DNA of 64,000 bases from Streptomyces sp. NBC_00193 (GTDB lineage: Bacteria > Actinomycetota > Actinomycetes > Streptomycetales > Streptomycetaceae), in contig NZ_JAPEMM010000001.1 in NCBI RefSeq assembly GCF_026342735.1, positions 2,728,001 to 2,792,000 of the forward strand, given 5' to 3'. Positions within the stretch are counted from its first letter, which is position 1, and each line of letters begins with the position of its first letter. Positions 48,745 through 57,363 of the stretch are shown here, in pieces. The notes under the pieces were generated by a model, which did not search any database, was not told the DNA's origin, and was given only the letters and a program-made list of their open reading frames with translations. A program made the translations under genes and the position numbers.

Positions 48745-48773
48745 ATCGGTGCGGAGAGCCGGTCGTGCTGCGG

Positions 48774-50054
48774 TCAGGGCGATGTTTCACGTGAAACATC
48801 GCCCTGACGCATGAGGAGTACGGCGGTAGCGGCGTAGAGCAGGGCCACCCCGACGATCAGGGGGACGGAGTGCCCGTCGAGGGGGAGCACGAGGGCGGCC
48901 ACCCCGGCGGCGCCGACGAAGGCGGCGTTGAAGAGCACGTCGTAGACGGAGAAGACGCGGCCGCGAAAGGCGTCGTCCACCTGGGACTGCACCACGGTGT
49001 CGGTGGAGATCTTGGCCCCCTGGGTGGCCAGGCCCAGCACGAAGGCGGCCGCCAGCATCGGCCCGGGTGCGAAGAACAGGCCGAGCGCCGGCACCAGCAC
49101 CGCGGCGCCCGCGGCGCACAGGGTGATGGAGCCGAGGGAGCCCAGCCGGCCCACCAGCCAGGGAGTGACGACGGCGGCCGCGAAGAACCCGGCCCCGGAC
49201 ACGCCGACCGTGACGCCCAGCAGGGCCAGCCCGTCGGCCTCGTTGTCCGACCAGGCGTAGCGGCAGAGCATGAGCAGCGTGACGAACAGGGCCCCGTAGC
49301 AGAAGCGCATGACGGTCATGGCGGTGAGCGCCCGGGCCGCCTCGCGCCGGGAGGCCAGGTGGCGCAGGCCTTCGGCCAGGCCCCGCACGGTGAGGGCGAC
49401 CCCCTGGACGACGGTCGGGTTGATCCGCCCGGGAGGGTGGTCGGGCCCGAGGAGATCCAGTGCCAGGCGCAGGGAGACCAGGGCCGCGCACAGGTAGAGG
49501 CCGGCTCCGAGGAGGACGACCAGGGCGTCGGAGTCGTCGGCGAGTACCCGGACGAGGAAGGCCAGTCCCCCGCCGGCGACGGCGGCGAGCGTTCCCGCGG
49601 TGGGTGAGAGGGCGTTCGCGGTGACCAGCTGGCCGGGCCCGACGACCCGCGGCAGGGAGGCCGCGAGCCCGGCCAGGACGAAGCGGTTGACCGCGGTCAC
49701 GGACAGGGCCGAGGCGTAGAAGAGCCAGTCGGGGACGTGCGCGACGATCAGCATGCCGGTGACGCAGGCGAGGAAGGCCCGCAGCAGGTTGCCGTAGAGG
49801 AAGACCTGGCGGCGGCGCCAGCGGTCCAGCAGGACTCCCGCGAAGGGGCCGATCACCGAATAGGGCAGCAGGAGCACGGCCATGGCCGAGGCGATGGCCG
49901 CGGGCGAGGCCTGCTTCTCCGGGGAGAAGACGACATAGGCGGCCAGTGCGACCTGGTAGACCCCGTCGGCGGCCTGGGAGAGCAGCCGTACGGCGAGCAG
50001 GTTGCGGAAGTCCCGCAGACGCAGGAGTACGCGCAGATCACGTACGACAGCCAT
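48774..50054 (-). CDS. MFS transporter
   Basis: About 426 residues from the ATG at 50054 (a GTG at 50069 is an alternative; neither has a strong ribosome binding site). Twelve membrane helices are visible. The first reads FRNLLAVRLLSQAADGVYQVALAAY, with the helix 2-3 loop AGVLLDRWRRRQVFLYGN carrying the G-x3-D-R-x-x-R/K pattern. The substrate is unknown. The C-terminus ends GDVSRETSP, encoded by a parS site. The ino1 terminator lies just 22 bases before the start, so it needs its own promoter within that terminator or relies on read-through. Confidence 0.88.
   Translation of the reverse strand: MAVVRDLRVLLRLRDFRNLLAVRLLSQAADGVYQVALAAYVVFSPEKQASPAAIASAMAVLLLPYSVIGPFAGVLLDRWRRRQVFLYGNLLRAFLACVTGMLIVAHVPDWLFYASALSVTAVNRFVLAGLAASLPRVVGPGQLVTANALSPTAGTLAAVAGGGLAFLVRVLADDSDALVVLLGAGLYLCAALVSLRLALDLLGPDHPPGRINPTVVQGVALTVRGLAEGLRHLASRREAARALTAMTVMRFCYGALFVTLLMLCRYAWSDNEADGLALLGVTVGVSGAGFFAAAVVTPWLVGRLGSLGSITLCAAGAAVLVPALGLFFAPGPMLAAAFVLGLATQGAKISTDTVVQSQVDDAFRGRVFSVYDVLFNAAFVGAAGVAALVLPLDGHSVPLIVGVALLYAATAVLLMRQGDVSRETSP
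48784..48797. other. parS site inside the MFS gene end
   Basis: A perfect GTTTCACGTGAAAC within the last codons of the MFS gene, read as Val-Ser-Arg-Glu-Thr. Confidence 0.95.
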
Positions 50055-50075
50055 GAGGGAAAGGGTCACACACGC

Positions 50076-50110
50076 GGAGGGTCCCCGGGCACATTGCCCG
50101 GGGACCCTCC
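50076..50110 (-). terminator. Terminator after ino1
   Basis: GGAGGGTCCCCGGGC (50076-50090) pairs perfectly with GCCCGGGGACCCTCC (50096-50110) around a five-base loop, 50 bases past the ino1 stop. Confidence 0.9.
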
Positions 50111-50159
50111 GTGGAAGAGCTCTCGAAGTCCAGGCGTCCTTGCGGACGCCGGGGTTCGA

Positions 50160-51242
50160 CTAGCGCTCGACCTCGCCCTTGATGAACTTCTCGACGTTCG
50201 CGTACGCCTCGTCGTCGAAGTACTGCACCGGCGGGGACTTCATGAAGTAGCTCGAGGCCGACAGGATCGGGCCACCGATGCCGCGGTCCTTGGCGATCTT
50301 CGCGGCGCGCAGCGCGTCGATGATGACACCGGCGGAGTTCGGGGAGTCCCACACCTCGAGCTTGTACTCGAGGTTCAGCGGGACGTCACCGAAGGCGCGG
50401 CCTTCGAGGCGGACGTAGGCCCACTTGCGGTCGTCGAGCCACGCCACGTAGTCGGACGGGCCGATGTGGACGTTCTTCTCGCCGAGCTCGCGGTCGGGGA
50501 TCTGCGAGGTGACGGCCTGAGTCTTGGAGATCTTCTTCGACTCGAGGCGGTCGCGCTCCAGCATGTTCTTGAAGTCCATGTTGCCGCCGACGTTGAGCTG
50601 CATGGTGCGCTCAAGACGGACACCGCGGTCTTCGAACAGCTTCGCCATCACGCGGTGCGTGATGGTGGCGCCGACCTGCGACTTGATGTCGTCGCCGACG
50701 ATCGGGACACCGGCCTCGGTGAACTTGTCCGCCCACTCCTTGGTGCCGGCGATGAAGACCGGGAGGGCGTTGACGAAGGCGACCTTGGCGTCGATGGCGC
50801 ACTGGGCGTAGAACTTCGCCGCAGCCTCGGAACCGACCGGCAGGTAGCAGATCAGGACGTCGACCTGGCGGTCCAGGAGGGTCTGGACGATGTCGACCGG
50901 GGTCTCGGCCGACTCCTCGATGGTCTCGCGGTAGTACTTGCCGAGACCGTCCAGGGTGTGGCCGCGCTGAACGGTCACACCCGCGCTCGGGACGTCGCAG
51001 ATCTTGATGGTGTTGTTCTCGCTGGCGCCGATGGCGTCCGAAAGGTCGAGGCCGACCTTCTTCGCGTCGACGTCGAAAGCGGCGACGAACTCGATGTCGC
51101 TCACGTGGTAGTCGCCGAACTGGACGTGCATCAGACCGGGGACCTTGGCCGCCGGGTCGGCGTCCTTGTAGTACTCGACGCCCTGCACCAGCGAGGCGGC
51201 GCAGTTGCCTACGCCGACGATGGCTACGCGAACCGAACCCAT
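50160..51242 (-). CDS. ino1: Inositol-3-phosphate synthase
   Basis: 360 residues from the ATG at 51242, with AGGGAG upstream. The NAD motif is [13 protein letters not shown] (about 8-20), and the synthase blocks [29 protein letters not shown] and [15 protein letters not shown] follow. It makes myo-inositol 3-phosphate from glucose 6-phosphate, the first step toward inositol phospholipids and mycothiol in actinobacteria. It lies 49 bases after the PadR-type gene, so they likely share a transcript and the regulator may control inositol supply. Confidence 0.96.
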   Translation of the reverse strand: MGSVRVAIVGVGNCAASLVQGVEYYKDADPAAKVPGLMHVQFGDYHVSDIEFVAAFDVDAKKVGLDLSDAIGASENNTIKICDVPSAGVTVQRGHTLDGLGKYYRETIEESAETPVDIVQTLLDRQVDVLICYLPVGSEAAAKFYAQCAIDAKVAFVNALPVFIAGTKEWADKFTEAGVPIVGDDIKSQVGATITHRVMAKLFEDRGVRLERTMQLNVGGNMDFKNMLERDRLESKKISKTQAVTSQIPDRELGEKNVHIGPSDYVAWLDDRKWAYVRLEGRAFGDVPLNLEYKLEVWDSPNSAGVIIDALRAAKIAKDRGIGGPILSASSYFMKSPPVQYFDDEAYANVEKFIKGEVER

Positions 51243-51291
51243 TCCGGTTGCTCCCTGTTTGTTCTCGGACGAGGCCTGCGAGATGCAGACC

Positions 51292-51894
51292 TCACTTTGC
51301 AGTTTCGTCGGACGGACCGGGTCGTCTCTGATCCCGTCCCGCCCGCTCACTCTCGATGAGCTCGTTCAGCCAGCGCACTTCGCGCTCCACGGATTCCATG
51401 CCGTGGCGTTGCAGCTCGAGCGTGTAGTCGTCGAGCCGCTCGCGTGTGCGAGCCAGCGAGGCGCTCATCTTCTCCAGGCGCTCCTCAAGGCGGCTGCGAC
51501 GGCCTTCCAGTACCCGCATGCGTACGTCTCGTTCGGTCTGGCCGAAAAAGGCGAAGCGGGCGGCGAAGGACTCGTCCTCCCAGGCATCGGGGCCCGTGTG
51601 GGAGAGGAGCTCCTCGAAGTGCTCCTTACCTGCTGCCGTCAACCGGTAGACGATCTTGGCGCGGCGCCCTGCGAGTGAAGCGGCGAGAGCGTCCTCCGGG
51701 GCGTTGCCCGGCTCTTCGATCAACCATCCGTTGGTGACGAGCGTCTTGAGGCAGGGGTAGAGCGTCCCGTAACTGAACGCTCTGAACACCCCCAGCGAGG
51801 TGTTGAGTCGCTTGCGCAGCTCGTAACCGTGCATCGGGGATTCGCGGAGCAGGCCGAGAACAGCGAACTCGAGGATGCCTGAGCGCCTGCTCAT
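51292..51894 (-). CDS. PadR family transcriptional regulator
   Basis: 200 residues. The PadR winged helix (about 4-85) reads [23 protein letters not shown] and [19 protein letters not shown]. The C-terminal helical dimer domain (about 95-185) has [11 protein letters not shown] and similar coiled segments. A perfect 19-bp palindrome stands 44 bases before its start, as expected for self-control. It is upstream of ino1 in one transcript. The same gene pair is usual in Streptomyces. The effector is unknown. Confidence 0.93.
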   Translation of the reverse strand: MSRRSGILEFAVLGLLRESPMHGYELRKRLNTSLGVFRAFSYGTLYPCLKTLVTNGWLIEEPGNAPEDALAASLAGRRAKIVYRLTAAGKEHFEELLSHTGPDAWEDESFAARFAFFGQTERDVRMRVLEGRRSRLEERLEKMSASLARTRERLDDYTLELQRHGMESVEREVRWLNELIESERAGRDQRRPGPSDETAK

Positions 51895-51937
51895 CCGCCT
51901 GCCCTTTCCCCCGCCTCGGAGTCTTTATGTCGAGCTG

Positions 51938-51956
51938 ATGTATCGACTCGATACAT
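51938..51956. promoter_or_regulatory. PadR operator (19-bp perfect palindrome)
   Basis: ATGTATCGACTCGATACAT has two nine-base arms (ATGTATCGA/TCGATACAT) around one C and ends in the ATGT...ACAT half-sites typical of PadR operators. It lies just before the padR-ino1 start. Confidence 0.85.
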
Positions 51957-52169
51957 CCAGACGATAGAACGGGTAGCCGTCAGCTACAAGTGGTGACACG
52001 GTGACCGGCGTCACATCACCGATTTGCGCGAGGCAAGTTGCCTGATTTGGGGTGAACTTCGGCACTGATTGGCTTTTGGGCGTGCGTAGTCTGTGCGCCA
52101 TGACACCGGGGGGACCGGAACTCACCTGCCGCTTCCAGGCCACTCGCCTGCCCGAGGAGTAGTCGTTCG

Positions 52170-54713
52170 ATGAGCGAGCACCGCCGCAAACCGCAACAGC
52201 CCCAGGGCGGCGGCCGCGCCGCCGCCCGCAAGGCTGCCCAGCAGCGCCCCTCCAGGGGCGCCGGTTCAGGGCGTGACGTCCCCACCGCGTCACCCAGTGG
52301 GCCGTACGGGCAGCAGCCGGGGCACGGCAGCCGATCGGACGCCCGGAGATCCGCCGGCCGCGCCCCGGCGGGACGGGGCAGGGGCGCCGCGGGCGCCGGC
52401 CGCCCCAAGCGGTTCATCAACTATCCGCGCGGCGAGAAGGTCGGCTGGAAGCGCTTCGTCCCCTCGTGGAAGTTCGTCTGCGGCACGGCCCTGGGCTTCT
52501 TCGCGATCATCACGGCAGGCGCCGGCATCGGCATCGCCATGGTGAACAAGCCTGACGCGAACAAGACGGCCGATGCGCAGAACAACGTCTTCTACTGGTC
52601 CGACGACACCCAGATGGTCGCGACCGGCGGCTCTGTGAACCGCCAGATCGTCCCCATCGAGAAGATCCCCCGGTCGATGCAGAACGCCGTGATCGCGGCG
52701 GAGAACGAGTCCTTCGAGTCGGACAAGGGCGTCGACCCGATGGGCATCGCCCGCGCCGTGTGGAACATGGCCAAGGGCGGATCGACCCAGGGCGGCTCGA
52801 CGATCACCCAGCAGTACGTGAAGAACACGTACCTGGACTCCGACCAGACGCTCAAGCGAAAGGTCACCGAGCTCTTCATCTCGATAAAGCTGGGTGTGAG
52901 CGAGGAGAAGAACACGATCCTCGCCGGCTATCTGAACACCGCCTACTACGGTCGCGACGCCTACGGGATCCAGGCTGCCGCGCGCGCCTACTTCGGCAAG
53001 GACTGCAACGACCTGACGCCCTCCGAGAGCGCCTTCCTCGCCGCCGTGCTCAAGGGCCCGAACCTCTACAACCCCGACGGCGGCATCGGCTCCGCGGCCA
53101 CGCCCGAGGCGAACAAGGACCGGGCCGTGAAGCGCTGGGCCTGGGTGCTGGACCGCGAGGTCGAGGTGGGCCGCATGCAGAAGGCGGAGAGGGATCAGTT
53201 CAAGGACTTCCCCGCCCTGATCGAGGCTCCCGAGGCCGCCGGCATGTCCGGCCAGATCGGTTACCTGGTCGAGACGGCCAAGCTGTACATGCTGAAGACC
53301 AACGGCATCAAGGTCGAGGACCTGGCCAAGGGCGGCTACCGAATCTACACCACCTTCGACAAGACGAAGGTGGACGCGCTGGTCAAGGCCGTCGAGGGCA
53401 CCCGTGACGGGATGCTCGACGAGAAGAAGCGGCCCGATACGGACACGTTCGTCCAGTTCGGTGCGGCCTCGGTGGACGTGAAGACCGGCGCCCTCGTGGC
53501 CCTGTACGGCGGACCCGGCATCGACAAGAAGCACTTCAACAACAACGCCAACACCTCCGGTGTCCAGGTCGGCTCGACCTGGAAGCCGTTCGTGCTCGCG
53601 GCGGCCATGCAGTACGGCACCCAGAACTCCAAGGGCAAGGGGATCTCGGCCGACAGCAAGTACCAGGCGAACGACCTCACGGTGATCAACAACCGTGCGG
53701 GCCAGCCGCTGCGCGACGGGTCCGGCAAGCCGTTCAAGCAGAAGAACGAGAACCCGGCCCCGTACGGCTTCGTGACCCTGAACGAGGCGATGGAGAAGTC
53801 CATCAACGTTCCCTTCGCCCAGCTCGTCTTCGACGTCGGCCACGACAAGGTGAAGAAGGTCGCCGAGTCGACCGGCATCCTGAAGGAGTCCTTCGACCCG
53901 AACGACAACGCCTCCTTCGCGCTGGGCACCTCGACCCCCAGCGCCATCCGGATGGCCGACTCGTACGCCACCTTCGCCGCCTCCGGCACCCACCACGACC
54001 CGTACTCGGTGCGCAGCGTCAAGAAGAACGGCAACGACGTCCCCGGCTTCGAGGCGCCCAAGGCGGAGCGGGCCATGGACAACTCCGTCGCGGACAACAT
54101 CACCAAGGTCCTGCGCAACGTCGTCGAGAACGGCACCGGTACGAAGGCCAAGAAGCTCGGCCGGCCCGCCGCGGGCAAGACCGGTACCACCGACAAGAAC
54201 ATGTCGGCCTGGTTCGTCGGCTACACCCCCGAGCTGTCCACCTCCGTGGCGCTGTTCCGCTCGGACCCCAGCGCGGAGAAGAAGGAACTGATCTCGATGA
54301 GGGGCGTGGCGGGCATCCCCTCCCTCCACGGTGGTGACATCCCGGCCGAGATCTGGACCAAGTACATGAAGGAGGCGCTGAACGGCGTCCCGGAGTCGGA
54401 CTTCCCGGAGCCCGACGAGATCGGTGTCGTCGCGGACGCCTCCGGCGCGCCCTCGCCGTCGCCCTCGCCGTCCCCCTCGCCCTCGCCGTCGCCCTCGCCG
54501 TCGAACTCGCCGTCCCCGACCCCCAGCCCCAGCCCTTCGCGCAGCGGCGGCAAGCCGACCTGCAAGCCGTGGGCCATCTGCGACCCGGACCCCAGCGCCA
54601 GCTCCTCCCGGTCACCTTCGCCCTCGCCCAGCAAGACGGGCGGCGGCAGGCCGGGCGGCACGACGAACGGCGGGACCGGAGGCTTCCCGATAGGGGGCTC
54701 CACGGGCGGCTGA
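52170..54713 (+). CDS. Class A penicillin-binding protein (transglycosylase/transpeptidase)
   Basis: 847 residues from the ATG at 52170, with GAGGAG upstream. A basic Gln/Arg-rich cytoplasmic tail (about 1-95) and one membrane segment (about 107-128) precede the GT51 domain. That has AVIAAENESFESDKGVDP, with the catalytic Glu, and GGSTITQQYVKN. The transpeptidase domain has the SxxK in GSTWKPF, SIN in KSINVPF, and the KTGTT motif. The tail is a Ser-Pro repeat (DNA about 54451-54540) followed by a Gly/Thr-rich end. It polymerises and crosslinks peptidoglycan. The Ser-Pro stretch is low complexity and may vary in length. Confidence 0.96.
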   Translation: MSEHRRKPQQPQGGGRAAARKAAQQRPSRGAGSGRDVPTASPSGPYGQQPGHGSRSDARRSAGRAPAGRGRGAAGAGRPKRFINYPRGEKVGWKRFVPSWKFVCGTALGFFAIITAGAGIGIAMVNKPDANKTADAQNNVFYWSDDTQMVATGGSVNRQIVPIEKIPRSMQNAVIAAENESFESDKGVDPMGIARAVWNMAKGGSTQGGSTITQQYVKNTYLDSDQTLKRKVTELFISIKLGVSEEKNTILAGYLNTAYYGRDAYGIQAAARAYFGKDCNDLTPSESAFLAAVLKGPNLYNPDGGIGSAATPEANKDRAVKRWAWVLDREVEVGRMQKAERDQFKDFPALIEAPEAAGMSGQIGYLVETAKLYMLKTNGIKVEDLAKGGYRIYTTFDKTKVDALVKAVEGTRDGMLDEKKRPDTDTFVQFGAASVDVKTGALVALYGGPGIDKKHFNNNANTSGVQVGSTWKPFVLAAAMQYGTQNSKGKGISADSKYQANDLTVINNRAGQPLRDGSGKPFKQKNENPAPYGFVTLNEAMEKSINVPFAQLVFDVGHDKVKKVAESTGILKESFDPNDNASFALGTSTPSAIRMADSYATFAASGTHHDPYSVRSVKKNGNDVPGFEAPKAERAMDNSVADNITKVLRNVVENGTGTKAKKLGRPAAGKTGTTDKNMSAWFVGYTPELSTSVALFRSDPSAEKKELISMRGVAGIPSLHGGDIPAEIWTKYMKEALNGVPESDFPEPDEIGVVADASGAPSPSPSPSPSPSPSPSPSNSPSPTPSPSPSRSGGKPTCKPWAICDPDPSASSSRSPSPSPSKTGGGRPGGTTNGGTGGFPIGGSTGG

Positions 54714-54734
54714 CCCAGCGCCCACGACACGGCA

Positions 54735-54771
54735 GGAGAGGGCCGTCGCACCGAGTGCGGCGGCCCTCTCC
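54735..54771 (+). terminator. Hairpin between the PBP and GT87 genes
   Basis: GGAGAGGGCCG (54735-54745) pairs with CGGCCCTCTCC (54761-54771) around 15 bases, 22 bases past the PBP stop codon. Confidence 0.75.
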
Positions 54772-54802
54772 CATGTGCGGCGCCGTACGGCAGGATGTGC
54801 GC

Positions 54803-56263
54803 ATGACGAAGGTGCACGAGGACAGCCCCGTACTGCCCACTCAGCAGGACGAGGTGGCCGCCGCGGGGAGCGAGCTCATCGGCGGCCCGCTGGGCCGCTA
54901 CGCCCGGCTGGGCGGCCACTGGCTGACCCCGGTGCGGGTCGTCGTGCTCGTCGCCCTGGGGATGTTCGCGCTCGGCATGGTGCAGAAGCTGCCTTGCTAC
55001 GACTGGGCGTGGTTCCGCGGGGCCGGCTCCCAGTACACCCACGCCTGCTACTCGGACATCCCGCACCTCTACGTCGTGCGCGGCTTCGCCGACGGCCTCA
55101 CCCCGTACTTCGACCGGATCCCGGGCGACATGCAGTTCCTGGAGTACCCGGTGCTCACCGGGCTCTTCATGGAGATCGCCTCCTGGATGACCCCCGGCAG
55201 CGGCTCCATGCAGCACCGGGAGCAGATGTACTGGATGGTCAACGCGGGCATGCTGATGGTCTGCGCCGCCGTGATCGCGGTGTGCGTGGCCCGTACCCAC
55301 CGCCGGAGGCCCTGGGACGCGCTGCTCTTCGCCCTCGCTCCCGCCTTCGCGCTCACCGCGACCATCAACTGGGACCTGCTGGCCATCGCCCTGACCGCCG
55401 CCGCGATGCTCATGTGGTCGCGGAGCCGGCCGGTGTCCTTCGGCGTCCTGATCGGCCTGGCCACCGCGGCCAAGCTCTATCCCGTCCTGCTGCTCGGGGC
55501 CGTGTTCGTGCTCTGCTGGCGGGCCGGGAAGTGGCGTGCGTTCGGCGATGCGGTCGGCGGCGCCGTGGTCGCCTGGCTCGTGGTGAACCTTCCCGTGATG
55601 ATCTTCGCCTGGGAGGGCTGGCAGAAGTTCTACACCTTCAGCCAGGAGCGGCCCATCGACTTCGGATCCGTATGGCTGCTGATCTCCCAGCGCTCCGGAA
55701 ACCCCCTCGAAGGCGCCAACACCTATGCGACGGGCCTGACGCTGCTGCTGTGCGCGGGCATCGGCCTGCTCACGCTCACCGCGCCCCGCCGCCCGCGCTT
55801 CGCCCAGCTGGCCTTCCTGCTGGTGGCCGCCTTCATCCTCGTCAACAAGGTCTACTCGCCCCAGTACGTGCTCTGGCTCATCCCGCTCGCCGCACTGGCC
55901 CGGCCCCGCTGGCGGGACTTCCTGATCTGGCAGGCCGGCGAGGTCGTCTACTTCCTGGGGATCTGGTTCTACCTCGCCTACACGACCAGCGGGGACAAGC
56001 ACCAGGGCCTGCCGCTGGAGGGGTACCAGCTGGCGATCACGGCCCACCTGCTGTGCACGCTCTACCTGTGCGCCGTGGTCGTACGCGACATCCTGCTGCC
56101 CGAGCGGGACGTGGTGCGGCGCGACGGCTCGGACGACCCCTCCGGGGGCGTCCTGGACGGCGCCGAGGACGTCTTCACGTTCCCGCGTACGCCGAAGGCG
56201 CCGCTGGACGCGGCGCCTTCGGAGGGTCAGCGAGTGGAATGGGGCGCGCGCCCCGGGGAGTGA
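54803..56263 (+). CDS. Polyprenol-phosphate-dependent mannosyltransferase-like, GT87 (DUF2029) family
   Basis: 486 residues from the ATG at 54803, with AGGA upstream. About ten membrane helices are seen; between helices 1 and 2 lies an outer loop with CYDWAWFRGAGSQYTHACYSDIPHLY and YFDRIPGDMQFLEYPVLTG. That acidic loop and the tail GKVYSPQYVLWLIPL-type motif (here NKVYSPQYVLWLIPL) fit GT87/GT-C transferases, which use lipid-linked sugars outside the membrane. Mannose is usual for the family in actinobacteria, but the donor is not shown here. Its stop lies one base from the stop of the convergent racemase-like gene. Confidence 0.86.
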   Translation: MTKVHEDSPVLPTQQDEVAAAGSELIGGPLGRYARLGGHWLTPVRVVVLVALGMFALGMVQKLPCYDWAWFRGAGSQYTHACYSDIPHLYVVRGFADGLTPYFDRIPGDMQFLEYPVLTGLFMEIASWMTPGSGSMQHREQMYWMVNAGMLMVCAAVIAVCVARTHRRRPWDALLFALAPAFALTATINWDLLAIALTAAAMLMWSRSRPVSFGVLIGLATAAKLYPVLLLGAVFVLCWRAGKWRAFGDAVGGAVVAWLVVNLPVMIFAWEGWQKFYTFSQERPIDFGSVWLLISQRSGNPLEGANTYATGLTLLLCAGIGLLTLTAPRRPRFAQLAFLLVAAFILVNKVYSPQYVLWLIPLAALARPRWRDFLIWQAGEVVYFLGIWFYLAYTTSGDKHQGLPLEGYQLAITAHLLCTLYLCAVVVRDILLPERDVVRRDGSDDPSGGVLDGAEDVFTFPRTPKAPLDAAPSEGQRVEWGARPGE

Positions 56264-56264
56264 C

Positions 56265-57296
56265 TCAGGCGTCGAGCACCCGGTCGAACTGCGTGGTGGT
56301 GTGGCGCAGGTGCGCCACCAGCTCGTCGCCGACCTTCGGCTCGGGAGAGTCCGACGGCACGAACAGGATGGACACCTGCATGTGCGGCGGCTCGGCGAAC
56401 CAGCGCTGCTTGCCCGCCCACACGAACGGCGACAAGTTCCGGTTGACGGTGGCGAGTCCGGCCCGGGCGACGCCCTTGGCACGCGGCATCACCCCGTGCA
56501 GGGCCTTGGGGGCCTCCAGGCCGACTCCGTGGGACGTGCCGCCTGCGACGACGACCAGCCAGCCGTCGGAGGCGGCCTTCTGCTGCCGGTAGCCGAACCG
56601 GTCGCCCTTGGCGACGCGGGTGACGTCGAGCACCGCGCCGCGGTACTCGGTCGCCTCGTGGTCGCCCAGCCACAGCCGGGTGCCGATGCGGGCCCGGAAA
56701 CGCGTCTGCGGGAACTGCTGCTGCAGCCGCGCCAGCTCCGAGGCCTTCAAGTGGCTGACGAACATGGTGTGCAGCGGCAGCCGGGCCGCGCGCAGCCGGT
56801 CCATCCAGCCGATGACCTCCTCGACGGCGTCCGAGCCGTCCGGGCGGTCCAGCGGCAGGTGCAGGGCGAAGCCCTCCAGCCGGACGTCCTCGATCGCCGA
56901 GTGCAGCTGGCCGAGCTCCTGCTCGGAGATCCCGTGCCGGCGCATCGAGCTCATGCACTCGATGACCACACGGGCGCCGACCAGGCCGCGCACCCCGTCC
57001 AGCGAGGACACCGAGCGGATGACCCGGTCCGGCAGCGGCACCGGCTCCTCGCCGCGCCGGAACGGGGTGAGGACGAGCAGGTCACCGCCGAACCAGTCCT
57101 TGATGCTGGCGGCCTCGTAGGTCGTACCGACGGCGAGGACGTCGGCACCCATCCGGGTCGCCTCCTCGCAGAGCCGCTCGTGACCGAATCCGTAGCCGTT
57201 GCCCTTGCAGACGGGGATCATCCCGGGGAACTGGTCCTGGATCTGCTTCTGGTGCGCACGCCAGCGCGCGGTGTCGACGTAGAGCGTGAGCGCCAT
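56265..57296 (-). CDS. Alanine-racemase-like PLP (fold III) protein
   Basis: 343 residues from the ATG at 57296. The PLP lysine lies in VCKGNGYGFGHERL (about 28-41), equivalent to the alanine-racemase AVVKANAYGHG motif. The barrel strands follow (ADVLAVGTTYEA, VVIECMSSMRR). The C-terminal domain is shorter than in true Alr (about 370-390 residues), and the catalytic-tyrosine region reads FGYRQQK, which is hard to align with confidence. It lies 67 bases after femX on the same strand, so a role in modified cell-wall amino acids is possible (inference). The substrate is unknown. Confidence 0.8.
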   Translation of the reverse strand: MALTLYVDTARWRAHQKQIQDQFPGMIPVCKGNGYGFGHERLCEEATRMGADVLAVGTTYEAASIKDWFGGDLLVLTPFRRGEEPVPLPDRVIRSVSSLDGVRGLVGARVVIECMSSMRRHGISEQELGQLHSAIEDVRLEGFALHLPLDRPDGSDAVEEVIGWMDRLRAARLPLHTMFVSHLKASELARLQQQFPQTRFRARIGTRLWLGDHEATEYRGAVLDVTRVAKGDRFGYRQQKAASDGWLVVVAGGTSHGVGLEAPKALHGVMPRAKGVARAGLATVNRNLSPFVWAGKQRWFAEPPHMQVSILFVPSDSPEPKVGDELVAHLRHTTTQFDRVLDA

Positions 57297-57363
57297 GCCC
57301 GTCCGGAGCCTCTCTCGAAAAGCTGCGTGGTGCAGCGGTGCGGTGTGTGTGGATGGGGCGGGG

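Noticed and set aside
54451..54540. Repeated TCGCCGTCGCCC-type DNA as a CRISPR or structural repeat
   Set aside because: It is the codon repeat of the Ser-Pro-rich tail of the PBP; there are no spacers and no cas genes.
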